Origin: Gammaproteobacteria bacterium
GTDB taxonomy: Bacteria > Pseudomonadota > Gammaproteobacteria > Natronospirales > REEB76
Direction of reading: 5' to 3'
NCBI GenBank assembly: GCA_036383255.1
Contig: DASVOS010000005.1
Location: 27,671-91,670, forward strand
DNA: 64,000 bases
The notes beneath the pieces were generated by a model. That model had not been told where the DNA came from. It worked only from the letters and a program-made list of their open reading frames with translations, and did not search any database. This document shows positions 9,012 through 18,621 of this stretch, piece after piece; position 1 is the first letter of the stretch; every line of letters begins with the position of its first letter. The position numbers and the translations under genes were made by a program.

Positions 9012-9497
9012 ATGAACGAAGTCCCAACCACACCGCTGCAGGTCGGTTGGCGCGAGTGGGTCGCGCTGCCGGAGCTCGGCATCAAGCGCATCAAGGCCAA
9101 GATCGACACCGGCGCGCGCACCTCATCGCTGCACGCGTTCGCGGTCGTGACCTTCACGGAGAACGGCCGGCGCCGCGTGCGCTTCGGACTGCACCCCAAG
9201 CAAAATCACACCGTGCCGGAGCGCTTCTACGAAGCGGACGTGGTCGAGGAGGAACGCTGGGTCACCGACTCCGGCGGCCATCGCGAGCAGCGCCCCGTGA
9301 TCCTCACCCTGCTGCAGGTGGGAGCGGAGAGCTGGCCCATCGAGATCACGCTCGCCTCCCGCGACAGCATGCGCTTCCGCCTGCTGCTGGGCAGGAGTGC
9401 CATGCAGGGCCGCATGACCATCGACCCCGCCGCCTCCTACGTCACCGGCGCGCGCCGCAAGCCGAGAGCGGGCCAGCCCGCCGACGGGCGCGCATGA
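9012..9497 (+). CDS. RimK-associated retropepsin-like protease (annotated elsewhere as ATP-dependent zinc protease, RimB-type)
   Basis: 161 residues. [21 protein letters not shown] stretch leads into the [11 protein letters not shown] motif, the retropepsin-like aspartic active-site signature of this family. QRPVILT and [11 protein letters not shown] follow. RimB-type proteins are encoded next to RimK and are reported to trim the glutamate tails that RimK adds to ribosomal protein S6. Here the gene overlaps rimK by 4 bp (ATGA), which supports that link. Whether the activity is truly ATP- or zinc-dependent cannot be judged from sequence. Confidence 0.88.
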   Translation: MNEVPTTPLQVGWREWVALPELGIKRIKAKIDTGARTSSLHAFAVVTFTENGRRRVRFGLHPKQNHTVPERFYEADVVEEERWVTDSGGHREQRPVILTLLQVGAESWPIEITLASRDSMRFRLLLGRSAMQGRMTIDPAASYVTGARRKPRAGQPADGRA

Positions 9498-10444
9498 AGA
9501 AGAAGAAAAAGAAGAAGCCGGGTCGGCTCAAGATCGCGATCCTCTCGCGCAACACGCGGCTCTACTCCACCAAGCGGCTGGTGGAAGCCGGCATCAAGCG
9601 CGGCCACGACATGTACGTGATCGACCCGCTGCGCTGCTACATGAACCTGGCGACCGACAGCCCCGAGATCCACTTCAAGGGACGCAAGCTCGCTGGCTTC
9701 GACGCCATCATCCCCCGTATCGGCGCCTCGGTGACGTTCTACGCCACCGCCATGCTGCGCCAGTTCGAGATGACCGGCGTGTTCACGCTCAACGACTCCG
9801 ACTCCATCATGCGGGCGCGCGACAAGCTGCGTTCGCTGCAGCTCCTGTCGCGCGCAGGCATCGGCCTGCCGGTGACCGGCTTCGCCCACGCGCCGGACGA
9901 TACCGAGGACCTCATGACCCTGGTGGGCGACGCGCCGGTCATCATCAAGCTCACCGAGGGCTCCCAAGGACAGGGGGTGGTGCTGGCGGAGACGCGCCAG
10001 GCGGCGGAGAGCGTGATCGACGCGTTCCGCGGCCTCAACGCCCACTTCATGGTGCAGCGCTTCGTGAAGGAGGCCCAAGGCGCCGACATCCGCTGCTTCG
10101 TGGTGGGCGGCAAGGTGGTGGCGGCCATGAAGCGCCAGGCCCGCCGCGGCGAGTTCCGCGCCAACCTGCACAAGGGCGGCAGCGCCGAGGAGGTGAAGGT
10201 GAGTCCCCAGGAGCGCGACATGGCGCTGATGGCGGCGGAGATCATCGGCCTCAACGTGGCCGGCGTGGACATCATCCGTTCGTCCCAGGGCCCGCTGATC
10301 CTGGAGGTGAACTCCTCGCCCGGCCTGGAGGGCATCGAGGCGGCCACCCGGAAGGACATCGCCGGCGAGATCATCGGCTTCATCGAGGGCCACGCCCGCA
10401 AGTACCGCATCCCGAAAGGCGCCCGCAACGGCAAGAACGCCTGA
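9494..10444 (+). CDS. rimK: RimK-type ATP-grasp ligase (ribosomal protein S6 glutamylation)
   Basis: 316 residues. ATP-grasp signatures are [54 protein letters not shown] and [14 protein letters not shown]. It is expected to ligate glutamate to the C-terminus of S6. The ATG at 9494 overlaps the upstream protease gene by 4 bp. The protein opens with an unusual run of seven lysines ([11 protein letters not shown]) encoded by consecutive aag/aaa codons; a start further in at a later Met would lose the conserved LKIAILSRN strand, so I keep this start. Confidence 0.93.
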   Translation: MKKKKKKKPGRLKIAILSRNTRLYSTKRLVEAGIKRGHDMYVIDPLRCYMNLATDSPEIHFKGRKLAGFDAIIPRIGASVTFYATAMLRQFEMTGVFTLNDSDSIMRARDKLRSLQLLSRAGIGLPVTGFAHAPDDTEDLMTLVGDAPVIIKLTEGSQGQGVVLAETRQAAESVIDAFRGLNAHFMVQRFVKEAQGADIRCFVVGGKVVAAMKRQARRGEFRANLHKGGSAEEVKVSPQERDMALMAAEIIGLNVAGVDIIRSSQGPLILEVNSSPGLEGIEAATRKDIAGEIIGFIEGHARKYRIPKGARNGKNA

Positions 10445-10469
10445 TTCCCCGCCGGTTCACGGATATAAT
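10441..10469 (+). promoter_or_regulatory. Probable sigma70-type promoter for ettA
   Basis: A perfect -10 TATAAT (10464-10469) lies 17 bp after CTGATT (10441-10446), a weak -35. It overlaps the rimK stop and would start transcription about 30 bp before the ettA ATG. Confidence 0.5.
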
Positions 10470-10505
10470 CTGCGTCCCTGAACTCCCCGCCCCTCCAGCA
10501 GAGCC

Positions 10506-12173
10506 ATGGCCCAATACATCTACACCATGCACCGGGTCGCCAAGGTGGTGCCCCCGAAGCGCGAGATCCTGCGCAACATCTCCCTGTCGTTCTTCCCCGG
10601 CGCCAAGATCGGTGTGCTGGGCCTGAACGGCTCCGGCAAATCCACCCTGCTGCGGATCATGGCGGGGGTGGACACCGAGATCAACGGCGAGGCGCACGCG
10701 CTCGCCGGCACCAAGATCGGCTACCTGCCCCAGGAACCGCAGCTCGACCCCGCCAAGGACGTGCGCGGCAACGTGGAGAGCGGGCTCACGGAGATCGTGG
10801 AAGCCAAGGCCAAGCTGGAGGCGGTGTACGCCGCCTACGCCGAGCCGGACGCGGACTTCGACAAGCTCGCCGCCGAGCAGGCGCGGCTGGAGAACGTGCT
10901 GCAGGCCGCCGGCGCCACCAACCTGGACCACGTGCTGGAAGTGGCGGCGGAAGCGCTGCGCCTGCCGCCCTGGGACGCGGACGTCAACAAGCTCTCCGGC
11001 GGCGAGCGCCGCCGCGTGGCGCTGTGCCGCCTCTTGCTCTCCAAGCCCGACATGCTGCTCCTGGACGAGCCCACCAACCACCTGGACGCGGAGTCGGTGG
11101 CCTGGCTGGAGCGCTTCCTGCAGGAGTATCCCGGCACCGTGGTGGCCGTGACCCATGACCGCTACTTCCTGGACAACGTGGCCGGCTGGATCCTCGAGCT
11201 AGACCGCGGGCACGGTATCCCCTGGCAGGGCAACTACTCCTCCTGGCTGGAACAGAAGGAGAAGCGCCTCGAGATCGAGGAGAAGCAGGAGACCGCCCAC
11301 ATCAAGGCCATGAAGGCCGAGCTGGAGTGGGTGCGCACCAACCCGAAGGGCCGCCATGCCAAGAGCAAGGCGCGCATCGCCAAGTTCGAAGAACTGTCCT
11401 CCCAGGAGTTCCAGAAGCGCAACGAGACGCAGGAGCTCTACATCCCGCCGGGCCCGCGCCTGGGCGAGCTGGTGGTGGAAGCCAAGGGCGTGAAGAAGTC
11501 CTTCGGCGACCGGCTGCTGTTCGACAACCTGGAGTTCAACCTGCCGCAGGGCGGCATCGTCGGCGTGATCGGCCCCAACGGCGCCGGCAAGACCACCCTG
11601 TTCCGCATGATCACCGGCAACGAGAAGCCGGACGCGGGTGAGATGCGCATCGGCCCCAGCGTGAAGATCGCCTACGTGGACCAGAGCCGCGACGCGCTCA
11701 ATCCGGACAAGACCGTGTGGGAGGAGATCAGCGACGGGCAGGACCTCATCACCGTCGGCACCTGGACCACGCCCTCGCGGGCCTACGTGGGCCGCTTCAA
11801 CTTCCGTGGCACCGACCAGCAGAAGCTCGTCGGCCAGCTCTCGGGCGGCGAACGCAACCGCGTGCACCTGGCCAAGGTGCTGAAGGTCGGCGGCAACGTG
11901 CTGATGCTGGACGAGCCCACCAACGACCTGGACGTGGAGACGCTGCGTGCGCTGGAAGAGGCCGTGCTGGCCTTCCCGGGCTGCGCGGTGGTCATCTCCC
12001 ACGACCGCTGGTTCCTGGACCGCGTGGCCACCCACATGCTCGCCTTCGAGGGCGACAGCAAGGTGGTGTGGTTCGAAGGCAACTACGCGGATTACGAGGC
12101 GGACCGCAAGCGCCGCCTGGGCGCCGATGCGGACCAGCCGCACCGCATCAAGTACCGCCGGTTGAAGGACTGA
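10506..12173 (+). CDS. ettA: Energy-dependent translational throttle ABC-F protein
   Basis: 555 residues, the EttA length. There are two ABC ATPase domains. The first has GLNGSGKST and [12 protein letters not shown] with [11 protein letters not shown]. The second has GPNGAGKTT and [13 protein letters not shown] with [11 protein letters not shown]. The linker contains YIPPGPRLG and the interdomain arm typical of ABC-F proteins. No membrane segment is present. EttA binds the ribosomal E site and gates the first elongation cycle according to ADP/ATP ratio. It has its own promoter-like element just upstream. Confidence 0.97.
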   Translation: MAQYIYTMHRVAKVVPPKREILRNISLSFFPGAKIGVLGLNGSGKSTLLRIMAGVDTEINGEAHALAGTKIGYLPQEPQLDPAKDVRGNVESGLTEIVEAKAKLEAVYAAYAEPDADFDKLAAEQARLENVLQAAGATNLDHVLEVAAEALRLPPWDADVNKLSGGERRRVALCRLLLSKPDMLLLDEPTNHLDAESVAWLERFLQEYPGTVVAVTHDRYFLDNVAGWILELDRGHGIPWQGNYSSWLEQKEKRLEIEEKQETAHIKAMKAELEWVRTNPKGRHAKSKARIAKFEELSSQEFQKRNETQELYIPPGPRLGELVVEAKGVKKSFGDRLLFDNLEFNLPQGGIVGVIGPNGAGKTTLFRMITGNEKPDAGEMRIGPSVKIAYVDQSRDALNPDKTVWEEISDGQDLITVGTWTTPSRAYVGRFNFRGTDQQKLVGQLSGGERNRVHLAKVLKVGGNVLMLDEPTNDLDVETLRALEEAVLAFPGCAVVISHDRWFLDRVATHMLAFEGDSKVVWFEGNYADYEADRKRRLGADADQPHRIKYRRLKD

Positions 12174-12199
12174 ACGGGAAAGACGGAAGAGGAAACGAG

Positions 12200-12222
12200 A
12201 CGGCGCCGCGAGGCACCGTTTT
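12200..12222 (+). terminator. Weak intrinsic terminator after ettA
   Basis: ACGG-C-GCC and GGC-A-CCGT pair around a GCGA loop, followed by TTT. The stem reaches the stop codon of the convergent fpr gene. It is short, so only moderately convincing. Confidence 0.45.
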
Positions 12223-12956
12223 CAATTGGACGAGACGTACTTTTCTCTGCGCAGATTCGTATTGTCGAAGCCGATGGCCTTGAGGCGTTCCACCGCGGTG
12301 TCGATCATGTCCGGGTTGCCGCACAGGTACACGATGTCGCGCTTGGGATCGGGCTTGAGCTCCATCAGGTGCTCCTGCACGTAGCCCTTGCGCTCATGGG
12401 TCTGCGCCGGTTCGGAGACGCGGCGGCTGTAGCTCGCCACGAACTCGAAGCCCGGGTTTTCCTTCGCGAAACCCAGGAAGTCGCCGCCGAACAGGCACTC
12501 GTCCGGCCCGCGCACGCCCAACATGACGACCGCGCTGTGGCTCTTGGCCGCCAGCAGGCCCTTGAGCTGCGGCAGCATGGCCCGGTAAGGCGAGACGCCG
12601 GTGCCGGTGGCGATGAGCATGTAGCGTGAGGGCGGATCCTCCCGCAGCACGAAACGGCCGAAGGGACCGGTGGCGGACACGAGCTCACCCGGCTTCATGC
12701 CGAACAGGAGCCCTGTGGCGCGGCCGCCCTCCACCTGGGTCACCGCGATCTCCACCTCACCGCTGCTGCCCGGGATGGTGGCGACGCTGTAGCTGCGGCG
12801 CAGCTCCATGTTCTCGAAGGGCAGGTGCAGGGTGATGAACTGCCCCGGGACATAGGTGAAAGGCTGGCCGTCGGCGCGGCGGAAGCTCATCTGCAGCACC
12901 CGCGGCGTGACCATCTGGCTCTCGGTGAGGACGAAGTTGAACTTCTCGTGGCTCAT
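12222..12956 (-). CDS. fpr: Ferredoxin--NADP+ reductase
   Basis: 244 residues. The FAD-binding motif RRSYSVAT is followed by the NADP-binding part with ATGTGVSPYRAMLP and VYLCGNPDMID. The terminal REKYVSSN resembles the C-terminal end seen in bacterial-type FNRs. It moves electrons between NADPH and ferredoxin/flavodoxin, for example in oxidative stress defence. I chose the ATG at 12956 (GGA upstream); an in-frame TTG three codons earlier is a poorer choice. It is convergent with ettA. Confidence 0.93.
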   Translation of the reverse strand: MSHEKFNFVLTESQMVTPRVLQMSFRRADGQPFTYVPGQFITLHLPFENMELRRSYSVATIPGSSGEVEIAVTQVEGGRATGLLFGMKPGELVSATGPFGRFVLREDPPSRYMLIATGTGVSPYRAMLPQLKGLLAAKSHSAVVMLGVRGPDECLFGGDFLGFAKENPGFEFVASYSRRVSEPAQTHERKGYVQEHLMELKPDPKRDIVYLCGNPDMIDTAVERLKAIGFDNTNLRREKYVSSN

Positions 12957-13090
12957 GGATTCCAAACAGGTCTGTGTTGGAGGGGCAGGATATCGGTCCA
13001 GGCGCCAAAGCGCGGCGCACTTTTTACCATATCTGACGCGATAAACCGAGCCCTCAGGCTAGTATCTAGGGTCTCAACGGAGGGATACCC

Positions 13091-13888
13091 ATGCGCAAAC
13101 TCCTCATCGCCACCCTGGCCACATACGTCCTGGCCCTGCCGCTCGCCGCCCTGGCCGCTTCCGACCCTGGTACCCCAGCGCTGCTGAAACAAGCCGTGGC
13201 CGGGAGCTGGCGCTCCGATGCCCACAAGGCCCGCGACCAGTACCGCCACCCGGTGGAGACCCTGGAGTTCTTCGGCCTCGAACCCGGCATGACGGTGGTG
13301 GAGCTTGCCCCCGGCGGCGGCTGGTACACCGAGATCCTGGCACCGGTGCTCAAGGATCACGGCCACCTCATCGCCGCCACCGGCCGCACCACCGGCGCCT
13401 ACGCCGACATGCTCAAGCAGCATCGGGCTGAGTTCGGCGACGTCAAGCTCGTGGAGTTCTCGCCGCCGGACAAGGTGGACCTGGGCCCCGCCGGCTCGGC
13501 CGACATGGTGGTGACCTTCCGCAACACCCACGACTGGCTCAACGACGGCGAGGCGGAACTGGACGCGGTGTTCGACGCCGCCTTCAAGGTGCTCAAGGCC
13601 GGCGGCGTGCTGGGCATCGAGGAGCATCGCGCCCGTCCCCACTCCGACGCCCAAGTCTCCTCCAAGAGCCTGCACCGCATCCCGCAGGACTACATGATCA
13701 GCATGGGCCTCAAGCATGGCTTCGTGCTGGCCGGCGCCTCGGAGATCAATGCGAACCCGAAGGACGACGGGAGCGTGAACGTGCACCAGCTCCTGCCGGA
13801 CCTGGCGGGCGACGACCCCAAGCTCAAGGCCATCGGTGAGAGCGACCGCATGACCCTCAAGTTCGTGAAACCCAAACAACAAAGGTGA
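13091..13888 (+). CDS. Exported SAM-methyltransferase-like protein, copy 1
   Basis: 265 residues beginning with a clear Sec signal peptide (MRKLLIATLATYVLALPLAALAA). The mature part has a class I methyltransferase-like core: ETLEFFGLEPGMTVVELAPG then GWYTEILAPVLKD, and later DLGPAGSADMVVTFRN and VLKAGGVLGIEEHRA. This is the predicted-methyltransferase family often annotated without a substrate. A signal peptide on a SAM-dependent enzyme is puzzling, since SAM is cytoplasmic; it may use another ligand. A paralogue follows 7 bp downstream (13896). The 134 bp before the start separate it from fpr, transcribed the other way. Confidence 0.82.
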   Translation: MRKLLIATLATYVLALPLAALAASDPGTPALLKQAVAGSWRSDAHKARDQYRHPVETLEFFGLEPGMTVVELAPGGGWYTEILAPVLKDHGHLIAATGRTTGAYADMLKQHRAEFGDVKLVEFSPPDKVDLGPAGSADMVVTFRNTHDWLNDGEAELDAVFDAAFKVLKAGGVLGIEEHRARPHSDAQVSSKSLHRIPQDYMISMGLKHGFVLAGASEINANPKDDGSVNVHQLLPDLAGDDPKLKAIGESDRMTLKFVKPKQQR

Positions 13889-13895
13889 TGCCGCG

Positions 13896-14705
13896 ATGCG
13901 ATACCTGAAACCCCTGCTCCTCGGCTGTGCGTTGCTGCTCCCCGCAGCGGTGGGCGCGGCCGGTGACAGCGCTGATGCCGCCATCCGCGATGCCCTCAAG
14001 GGCGCCTGGCGCGCGCCGGCCAACGTGGCGCGTGACCAGTACCGCCACCCCCTCGAGACGCTGGAGTTCTTCGGCCTCAGGCCCGACATGACCGTGGTGC
14101 AGCTCTGGCCCGGCGCCGGCTGGTACACGGAGATCCTGGCGCCGGTACTCAAGGACCGCGGCAAGCTCATCGACGCGGCGCTGCCGCCCAAGGGCTACGG
14201 CGAGTCCAGCACCAGCCAGCGCTATCTCAGCAAGCTCAAGGCGGATCCGGTGGTATACGGCAAGGTGCAGGTGGTGGACTTCGCGCCGCCCACCAAGCTC
14301 GACTTGGGACCCGAGGGCTCGGCGGACATGGTGCTGACCTTCCGCAATGCCCACAACTGGGAGAGCGACCACCAGCTGCCTGCGGTGTTCCAGGCATCCT
14401 TCAAGGTGCTGAAGCACGGCGGCGTGCTCGGCCTCACGGATCACCGGGCCGCCCCCGGCAAGACCGTGGAGCAAGTGTTCGATTCGGGCTACATGCCCAC
14501 CGACTACATCATCAAGATCGCCGAGCAGGCGGGCTTCAAGCTGGTGGCGCAGTCCGAGATCAACGCGAACCCGAAGGACACCAGGGACTACCCGCACGGC
14601 GTGTGGACCCTGCCGCCGACCTACACCTTGGGCGACAAGGACCGGGCCAAGTACGCGGCCATCGGCGAGAGCGACCGGATGACGCTGAAGTTCGTGAAGC
14701 CTTGA
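13896..14705 (+). CDS. Exported SAM-methyltransferase-like protein, copy 2
   Basis: 269 residues, with a signal peptide ending near VGAAG. It shares with copy 1 the ARDQYRHPLETLEFFGLRPD block, GWYTEILAPVLKDRGK, LGPEGSADMVLTFRNAHNW, SEINANPKD and the identical C-terminal IGESDRMTLKFVKP. The copies are therefore a tandem duplication that has diverged mainly in the middle. The function is unknown beyond the methyltransferase-like fold. The pair forms a two-gene operon ended by a strong terminator. Confidence 0.82.
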   Translation: MRYLKPLLLGCALLLPAAVGAAGDSADAAIRDALKGAWRAPANVARDQYRHPLETLEFFGLRPDMTVVQLWPGAGWYTEILAPVLKDRGKLIDAALPPKGYGESSTSQRYLSKLKADPVVYGKVQVVDFAPPTKLDLGPEGSADMVLTFRNAHNWESDHQLPAVFQASFKVLKHGGVLGLTDHRAAPGKTVEQVFDSGYMPTDYIIKIAEQAGFKLVAQSEINANPKDTRDYPHGVWTLPPTYTLGDKDRAKYAAIGESDRMTLKFVKP

Positions 14706-14723
14706 GCTGAATCGATGGAAAAG

Positions 14724-14757
14724 AAACGGCGGCTAGCAAAGCTAGCCGCCGTTTTTA
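14724..14757 (+). terminator. Intrinsic terminator of the methyltransferase-like pair
   Basis: A perfect 14-bp stem (AAACGGCGGCTAGC / GCTAGCCGCCGTTT) with an AAA loop runs into TTTTATTT. Confidence 0.92.
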
Positions 14758-14840
14758 TTTCGATTTCTTTTGCAGGTTGAGAGTCTTGCCGTCCCTGGCG
14801 GGTCGGGGCCCCAGCTCGACATCCCTGTCTCGCGGCCGAG

Positions 14841-15236
14841 CTATCGCTCGGCCCCTCCCACCCATTGCGCGTCGAGGTGCATCAGCTGCCACAGGTTGCC
14901 GTCGTACTGCCAGCTCACGCGGCAGAGCCAGGTGCCGGGCAGGCGTCCCGGGCCCGCGCTCGCTTCCTTCCAGGCGTAGTTGAACTCATCGCCGGGCTTG
15001 CCTTCCGGCAGCGTCAGCCGCACAGGCGCCTGCGGCGACAGCTTGCGGATCTCAAGCTCGACGCCCGGCGCGAGCGGGCTCAGGCTGTCCTTGAGCGGGG
15101 GTGCACCCGGCGCCGGCAGGCTGCCGGGACAGCTGAGCTGCACCGGGCCGCCATCCGCCGCATAGGGATCGCTGACGCTCTGGCAGGCCGCGAGGACCAG
15201 CACCGCGGCGGACAGAAGGCCGAGTCGTGCGTTCAT
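14841..15236 (-). CDS. Small lipoprotein of unknown function in the hut operon
   Basis: 131 residues. The signal peptide ends in a lipobox, VLVLAAC (Cys18), so it should be a membrane-anchored lipoprotein. The mature part is Pro-rich at first (LPAPGAPPLKDSLSPLAPG) and then has VELEIRKLSPQAPVRLTL and a C-terminal WLCRVSWQYDGNLWQLMHL block. I do not recognise a family. The ATG overlaps the hutG stop by 4 bp, so it is translated with hutF-hutG. A GGCCGAGC/GCTCGGCC hairpin (14834-14853) straddles its stop codon. Confidence 0.75.
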   Translation of the reverse strand: MNARLGLLSAAVLVLAACQSVSDPYAADGGPVQLSCPGSLPAPGAPPLKDSLSPLAPGVELEIRKLSPQAPVRLTLPEGKPGDEFNYAWKEASAGPGRLPGTWLCRVSWQYDGNLWQLMHLDAQWVGGAER

Positions 15237-16054
15237 TTGCTCACCTGCCTGCGCTTGTGGATCTCGGCGATCAGCCCCGCGAACACTTCCCGCATCACTT
15301 CCTTGAAGCCCGTGAACTTGGAATTGGTCATCGGAGTGCGGTCGGGATAGGCCTCGTCCAGGTACAGGCCCCAGCGCATCTCGAGCTGCAGTGCCGCGAC
15401 CCGCGGTATCTGACCGTAGTGTTCGGTGATGTAACCGCCCTTGTAAGGGTTGTTGCGGCGCACGGTGCGGCCGGCAGCGGTGAAGCCATGCTCCACCGCG
15501 GCGGTGAGCCAGCCGGAGTTGCTCTTGCCATCCCGGTCGCCGAGGTAGATGTCGTGCTCCAGCTTGGCGTGCAGCAGGTTCGGTTTCGAGGAGACGCTGT
15601 GGGCATCTATGAGCACCACGCCGCCGAAGCGCGTGATGCGGCTCTGCAGGAGTTCCAGGAGGCGCGCGTGGTAGGGCTGGTACACCATGGTGCGGCGCCG
15701 CTCGATCTCCTCGGCGGAAGGCGGGGTCTGGTAGATGTCCTCGCCCCAGAAGGTCTTGCTCGCCACCATGCCGGTCTCGTAGCGGCCGGGATAGAGCGGC
15801 TTGTCGTCCGGCGGCCGGTTCAGGTCCGCCACGAAGCGGCTGTAGGTGGCATAGATGGTGGTGATGCCGAGGGACGGCAGGAAGTCGTAGAGGTGGTGCA
15901 GGTACCAGTCTGTCATCGGCAGGCTGCGGATATAGCTGGAGGCGAACTCGGCGCGGATGGACTCCGGCACGTAGATGCCGGTGTGCGGGATGCTGACGAC
16001 GATGGGCACCTCGACGGTGCTGGCGTCACGGACGTGGAATGAACTTATCTTCAT
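15233..16054 (-). CDS. hutG: N-formylglutamate deformylase
   Basis: 273 residues. N-formylglutamate amidohydrolase family, with PIVVSIPHTGIYVPE, TDWYLHHLYDF, SRFVADLNRPPDDKPLYPG, VVLIDAHSVSSKPN and YITEHYGQ. It hydrolyses N-formylglutamate to glutamate and formate, the last step of the HutF/HutG branch of histidine degradation. It sits 6 bp after hutF and overlaps the following lipoprotein gene by 4 bp. Confidence 0.93.
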   Translation of the reverse strand: MKISSFHVRDASTVEVPIVVSIPHTGIYVPESIRAEFASSYIRSLPMTDWYLHHLYDFLPSLGITTIYATYSRFVADLNRPPDDKPLYPGRYETGMVASKTFWGEDIYQTPPSAEEIERRRTMVYQPYHARLLELLQSRITRFGGVVLIDAHSVSSKPNLLHAKLEHDIYLGDRDGKSNSGWLTAAVEHGFTAAGRTVRRNNPYKGGYITEHYGQIPRVAALQLEMRWGLYLDEAYPDRTPMTNSKFTGFKEVMREVFAGLIAEIHKRRQVSK

Positions 16055-16060
16055 GCTTCC

Positions 16061-17401
16061 TCACACGGAGTTGAGCCGCAGCATGGCCCGGCCGAACGCG
16101 CGAGCGCTCTCTTCCGCTCCATGGCATACACCCCCGCGCATGCGCCTTTGCCCACCCACGTAGACGTCGCTGATGTCGGCGCGGCTGCCGCCGATCACCA
16201 GTGCATCCATGAAGCTGTCGGCGTCATGGCCGCGCAACGGGGCCGCGTCGCGGTGGAAGGCCACCACGTCGGCATAGTGTCCGGGCGCGAGCGCGCCGCT
16301 GGAGTGCCCCAGCGCCGCGGCGCCGCCGCGGCAGGCTTGCTGCCACAGGGGGTTGCCCAGGCCTTCGCGGGTCGCGAAGCGGGCGCGCCGTTCGGTCCGC
16401 AGGCGCTGGCCGTACTCTAACAGACGCAGCTCCTCGATGCCGTCGATGCGACAATTGCTGTCGGAGCCGACTGCGATGCGTCCACCTTGGGACACGAACT
16501 CGTCGGCAGCGAACAGGCCGTCACCGAGATAGGCCTCGGTGATCGGACAGAGCACCACGCTCGCGTCCGCCTCGCGCACCCGCGCGCATTCCGCGGCGCT
16601 CGCGTGGGTGGCGTGGACGAGGTTCCAGCGGGCATCCAGCTCGACGTGCCGCGCCAGCACCTCGATGGGCGTGGCGCCATAGGCGGCCTGGCATTCCTCC
16701 ACCTCGCGGCGCTGCTCACTGATGTGGATGTGGATGGGCGCGCCGTCACCCATCACCTTGCGCGCGCCTTCCACCAGCGGCCGCAGGAGCTCCGGTGGCA
16801 CCGCCCGCAACGAGTGTGGCGCGAGCCCGAGCTCCACATCCTTCAATTCCGCCAGCAGGCCGCAGAAATCCTCCACGCTGCGGTGCACGAAGCGCTGCTG
16901 CTCATCCCGCGCCGGCTTGCCGAAACCGCCTGCCTGGTAGAACACCGGAAGAAGACGCAGGCGGATGCCCACTTCGCGCGCAGCGTCGATCACCGCCCGG
17001 CCCATCTCGGCACCGGGGCGTCCATCCGGCAGGTGATGCAGGTAGTGGAACTCGGCTACGCTGGTGAAACCGCCCCGCAGCATGTCGAAGAAAGCCTCGC
17101 GGGCGATCACGAACATGTCCTCGGGAGTCACGCGGCTGGCGAGGCGGTACATGGCCTCGCGCCAGCTCCAGAAGGAGTCCTCCCCGCCTCTTGCACCGGG
17201 CACTTCGCCATAGCCGGCGAGGGCCCGCTGGAAGGCGTGGCTGTGGGCATTGGGGATGCCGGGGACCGCGAGGAAGCCGTCATGGGGACCGCTGGCGGGT
17301 TCCAGCCGTTCGATACGCCCGTCCGCGCCCACCACCAGCGCCTGGTCGCGGACGATACCCTGGGGAGTGAGGACGTATTCAAACGCCAGACGGGTCTGCA
17401 T
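16061..17401 (-). CDS. hutF: Formimidoylglutamate deiminase
   Basis: 446 residues. Amidohydrolase superfamily: the metal site NAHSHAFQRALAGYG is near the N-terminus, followed by FTSVAEFHYLHH, APHSLRAVPPELL, IHIHISEQ, VHATHA and VGSDSNCRIDG. It deaminates N-formimidoyl-L-glutamate to N-formyl-L-glutamate, feeding HutG. The gene is divergent from hutI over only 41 bp, so both arms probably share a control region. Confidence 0.94.
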   Translation of the reverse strand: MQTRLAFEYVLTPQGIVRDQALVVGADGRIERLEPASGPHDGFLAVPGIPNAHSHAFQRALAGYGEVPGARGGEDSFWSWREAMYRLASRVTPEDMFVIAREAFFDMLRGGFTSVAEFHYLHHLPDGRPGAEMGRAVIDAAREVGIRLRLLPVFYQAGGFGKPARDEQQRFVHRSVEDFCGLLAELKDVELGLAPHSLRAVPPELLRPLVEGARKVMGDGAPIHIHISEQRREVEECQAAYGATPIEVLARHVELDARWNLVHATHASAAECARVREADASVVLCPITEAYLGDGLFAADEFVSQGGRIAVGSDSNCRIDGIEELRLLEYGQRLRTERRARFATREGLGNPLWQQACRGGAAALGHSSGALAPGHYADVVAFHRDAAPLRGHDADSFMDALVIGGSRADISDVYVGGQRRMRGGVCHGAEESARAFGRAMLRLNSV

Positions 17402-17442
17402 ACTTATATGTTCTCATATGAAACCCCCGGGAGCCGTGCATT
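17402..17442. promoter_or_regulatory. Divergent hutF/hutI control region with palindrome
   Basis: The 41-bp gap holds ATATG-TTCT-CATAT (17406-17419), an inverted repeat. A second, perfect palindrome GGGTATATACCC lies just inside hutI (17471-17482), with a GTATATAC core like that of GntR/HutC-type operators. No regulator gene is in the window. The operator role is inference. Confidence 0.4.
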
Positions 17443-18621
17443 GTGCATGACCTGCTGATCAAAAACGCTAGGGTATATACCCCAACGACGGGCGCAGTCC
17501 CGGCCTCGACCTTGGCGATAGACGCCGGGAAAGTGGCCGCGGTGGGATGCCCCGAGGACGCACCGGCACGGGAACAGCTGGATGCCGAGGGCATGCTGCT
17601 GCTGCCGGGTTTCGTGGACTGCCATACCCATGCCCTCTACGCGGGCGACCGCATGGGCGAGCACCTGCTCAAGATGCAGGGCGCGAGCTATGCGGACATC
17701 TCCAAGGCGGGCGGCGGCATCATCAGCACCGTGAAGGCGGTGCGCATGGCGAGCGAGGCCCAGCTCATCGAGGAGACGCTGCCGCGGCTGGAAGCGCTGC
17801 GTGCCGAGGGCGTCACTGCCATCGAGATCAAGAGCGGCTACGGCCTGGACCTGGAGAACGAGCTCAAGATGTTGCGGGCCATCCGCGCCCTGCCCCGCCA
17901 TATCCCCATGGACGTGACCGCCACTTTCATCGGCGCCCACACCGTGCCGCCCGGCACGGAGCGCGAGGACTACCTCGAGCAGGTGCTGGAGAAGATGCTG
18001 CCGGCGGTGGCTGAGGAACGCCTGGCGGACGCGGTGGACATCTATGTGGAACACATCGCCTTCAGCGTGGCCGACCTGGAGCGCCTGGCGGAGAAGGCGG
18101 CGAAGCTCGGCCTCAAGCTGCGCGCCCACACCGACCAGCTCTCGAACCTGGGGGCCACCCGCCGCGCCGCGGAGCTGGGCGCCCTCTCCTGCGACCACCT
18201 GGAATACACCGTGGAGACGGATGCCGCCGCCATGGGTGAGCGCGGCACTGTGGCGGTGCTGATGCCGGGCACCTTCTATTTCCTCAAGGAGACCCATAAA
18301 CCGCCGGTGGATCTCCTGCGCAAGCACAGGGTGCCGATGGCCGTGGCCACGGACCTCAACCCCGGCACCTCGCCGGTGGCCAGCCTGCTCACCGCCATGC
18401 ACATGGCCGGACTCCTGTTCGGCCTCACCGCGGATGAGGTCCTGGCGGGGGTCACGGTGAACGCCGCGCGCGCACTCGGCCGGGAGGGTAGAATCGGCGC
18501 CCTCGCGCCGGGGCTGGACGCGGATTTCTGCCTCTGGGACCTGCCGGCGCCCGGTTACCTCAGCTACCAGCTCGGCGGCCTCAAGCCCGCCCGGCGCTTC
18601 TTCAAGGGAAAGCCCGCATGA
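17443..18621 (+). CDS. hutI: Imidazolonepropionase
   Basis: 392 residues. Opens imidazolone-5-propionate to N-formimidoyl-L-glutamate. Metal-site motif VDCHTHALYAGDR, then GGGIISTVKAVR, AIEIKSGYGLDLENELKML, TFIGAHTVPPG, LRAHTDQLSNLG, CDHLEY and ATDLNPGTSP. The start is GTG (VHDLLIKNARVYTP) with GGGAG 10 nt upstream. The stop overlaps the hutH ATG by 4 bp. Confidence 0.96.
   Translation: MHDLLIKNARVYTPTTGAVPASTLAIDAGKVAAVGCPEDAPAREQLDAEGMLLLPGFVDCHTHALYAGDRMGEHLLKMQGASYADISKAGGGIISTVKAVRMASEAQLIEETLPRLEALRAEGVTAIEIKSGYGLDLENELKMLRAIRALPRHIPMDVTATFIGAHTVPPGTEREDYLEQVLEKMLPAVAEERLADAVDIYVEHIAFSVADLERLAEKAAKLGLKLRAHTDQLSNLGATRRAAELGALSCDHLEYTVETDAAAMGERGTVAVLMPGTFYFLKETHKPPVDLLRKHRVPMAVATDLNPGTSPVASLLTAMHMAGLLFGLTADEVLAGVTVNAARALGREGRIGALAPGLDADFCLWDLPAPGYLSYQLGGLKPARRFFKGKPA

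Noticed and set aside
9494..9517. Poly-lysine start of RimK as a programmed frameshift site
   Set aside because: The A-rich aag/aaa run does not form a canonical slippery heptamer with a following structure, and both flanking genes read normally in their own frames.
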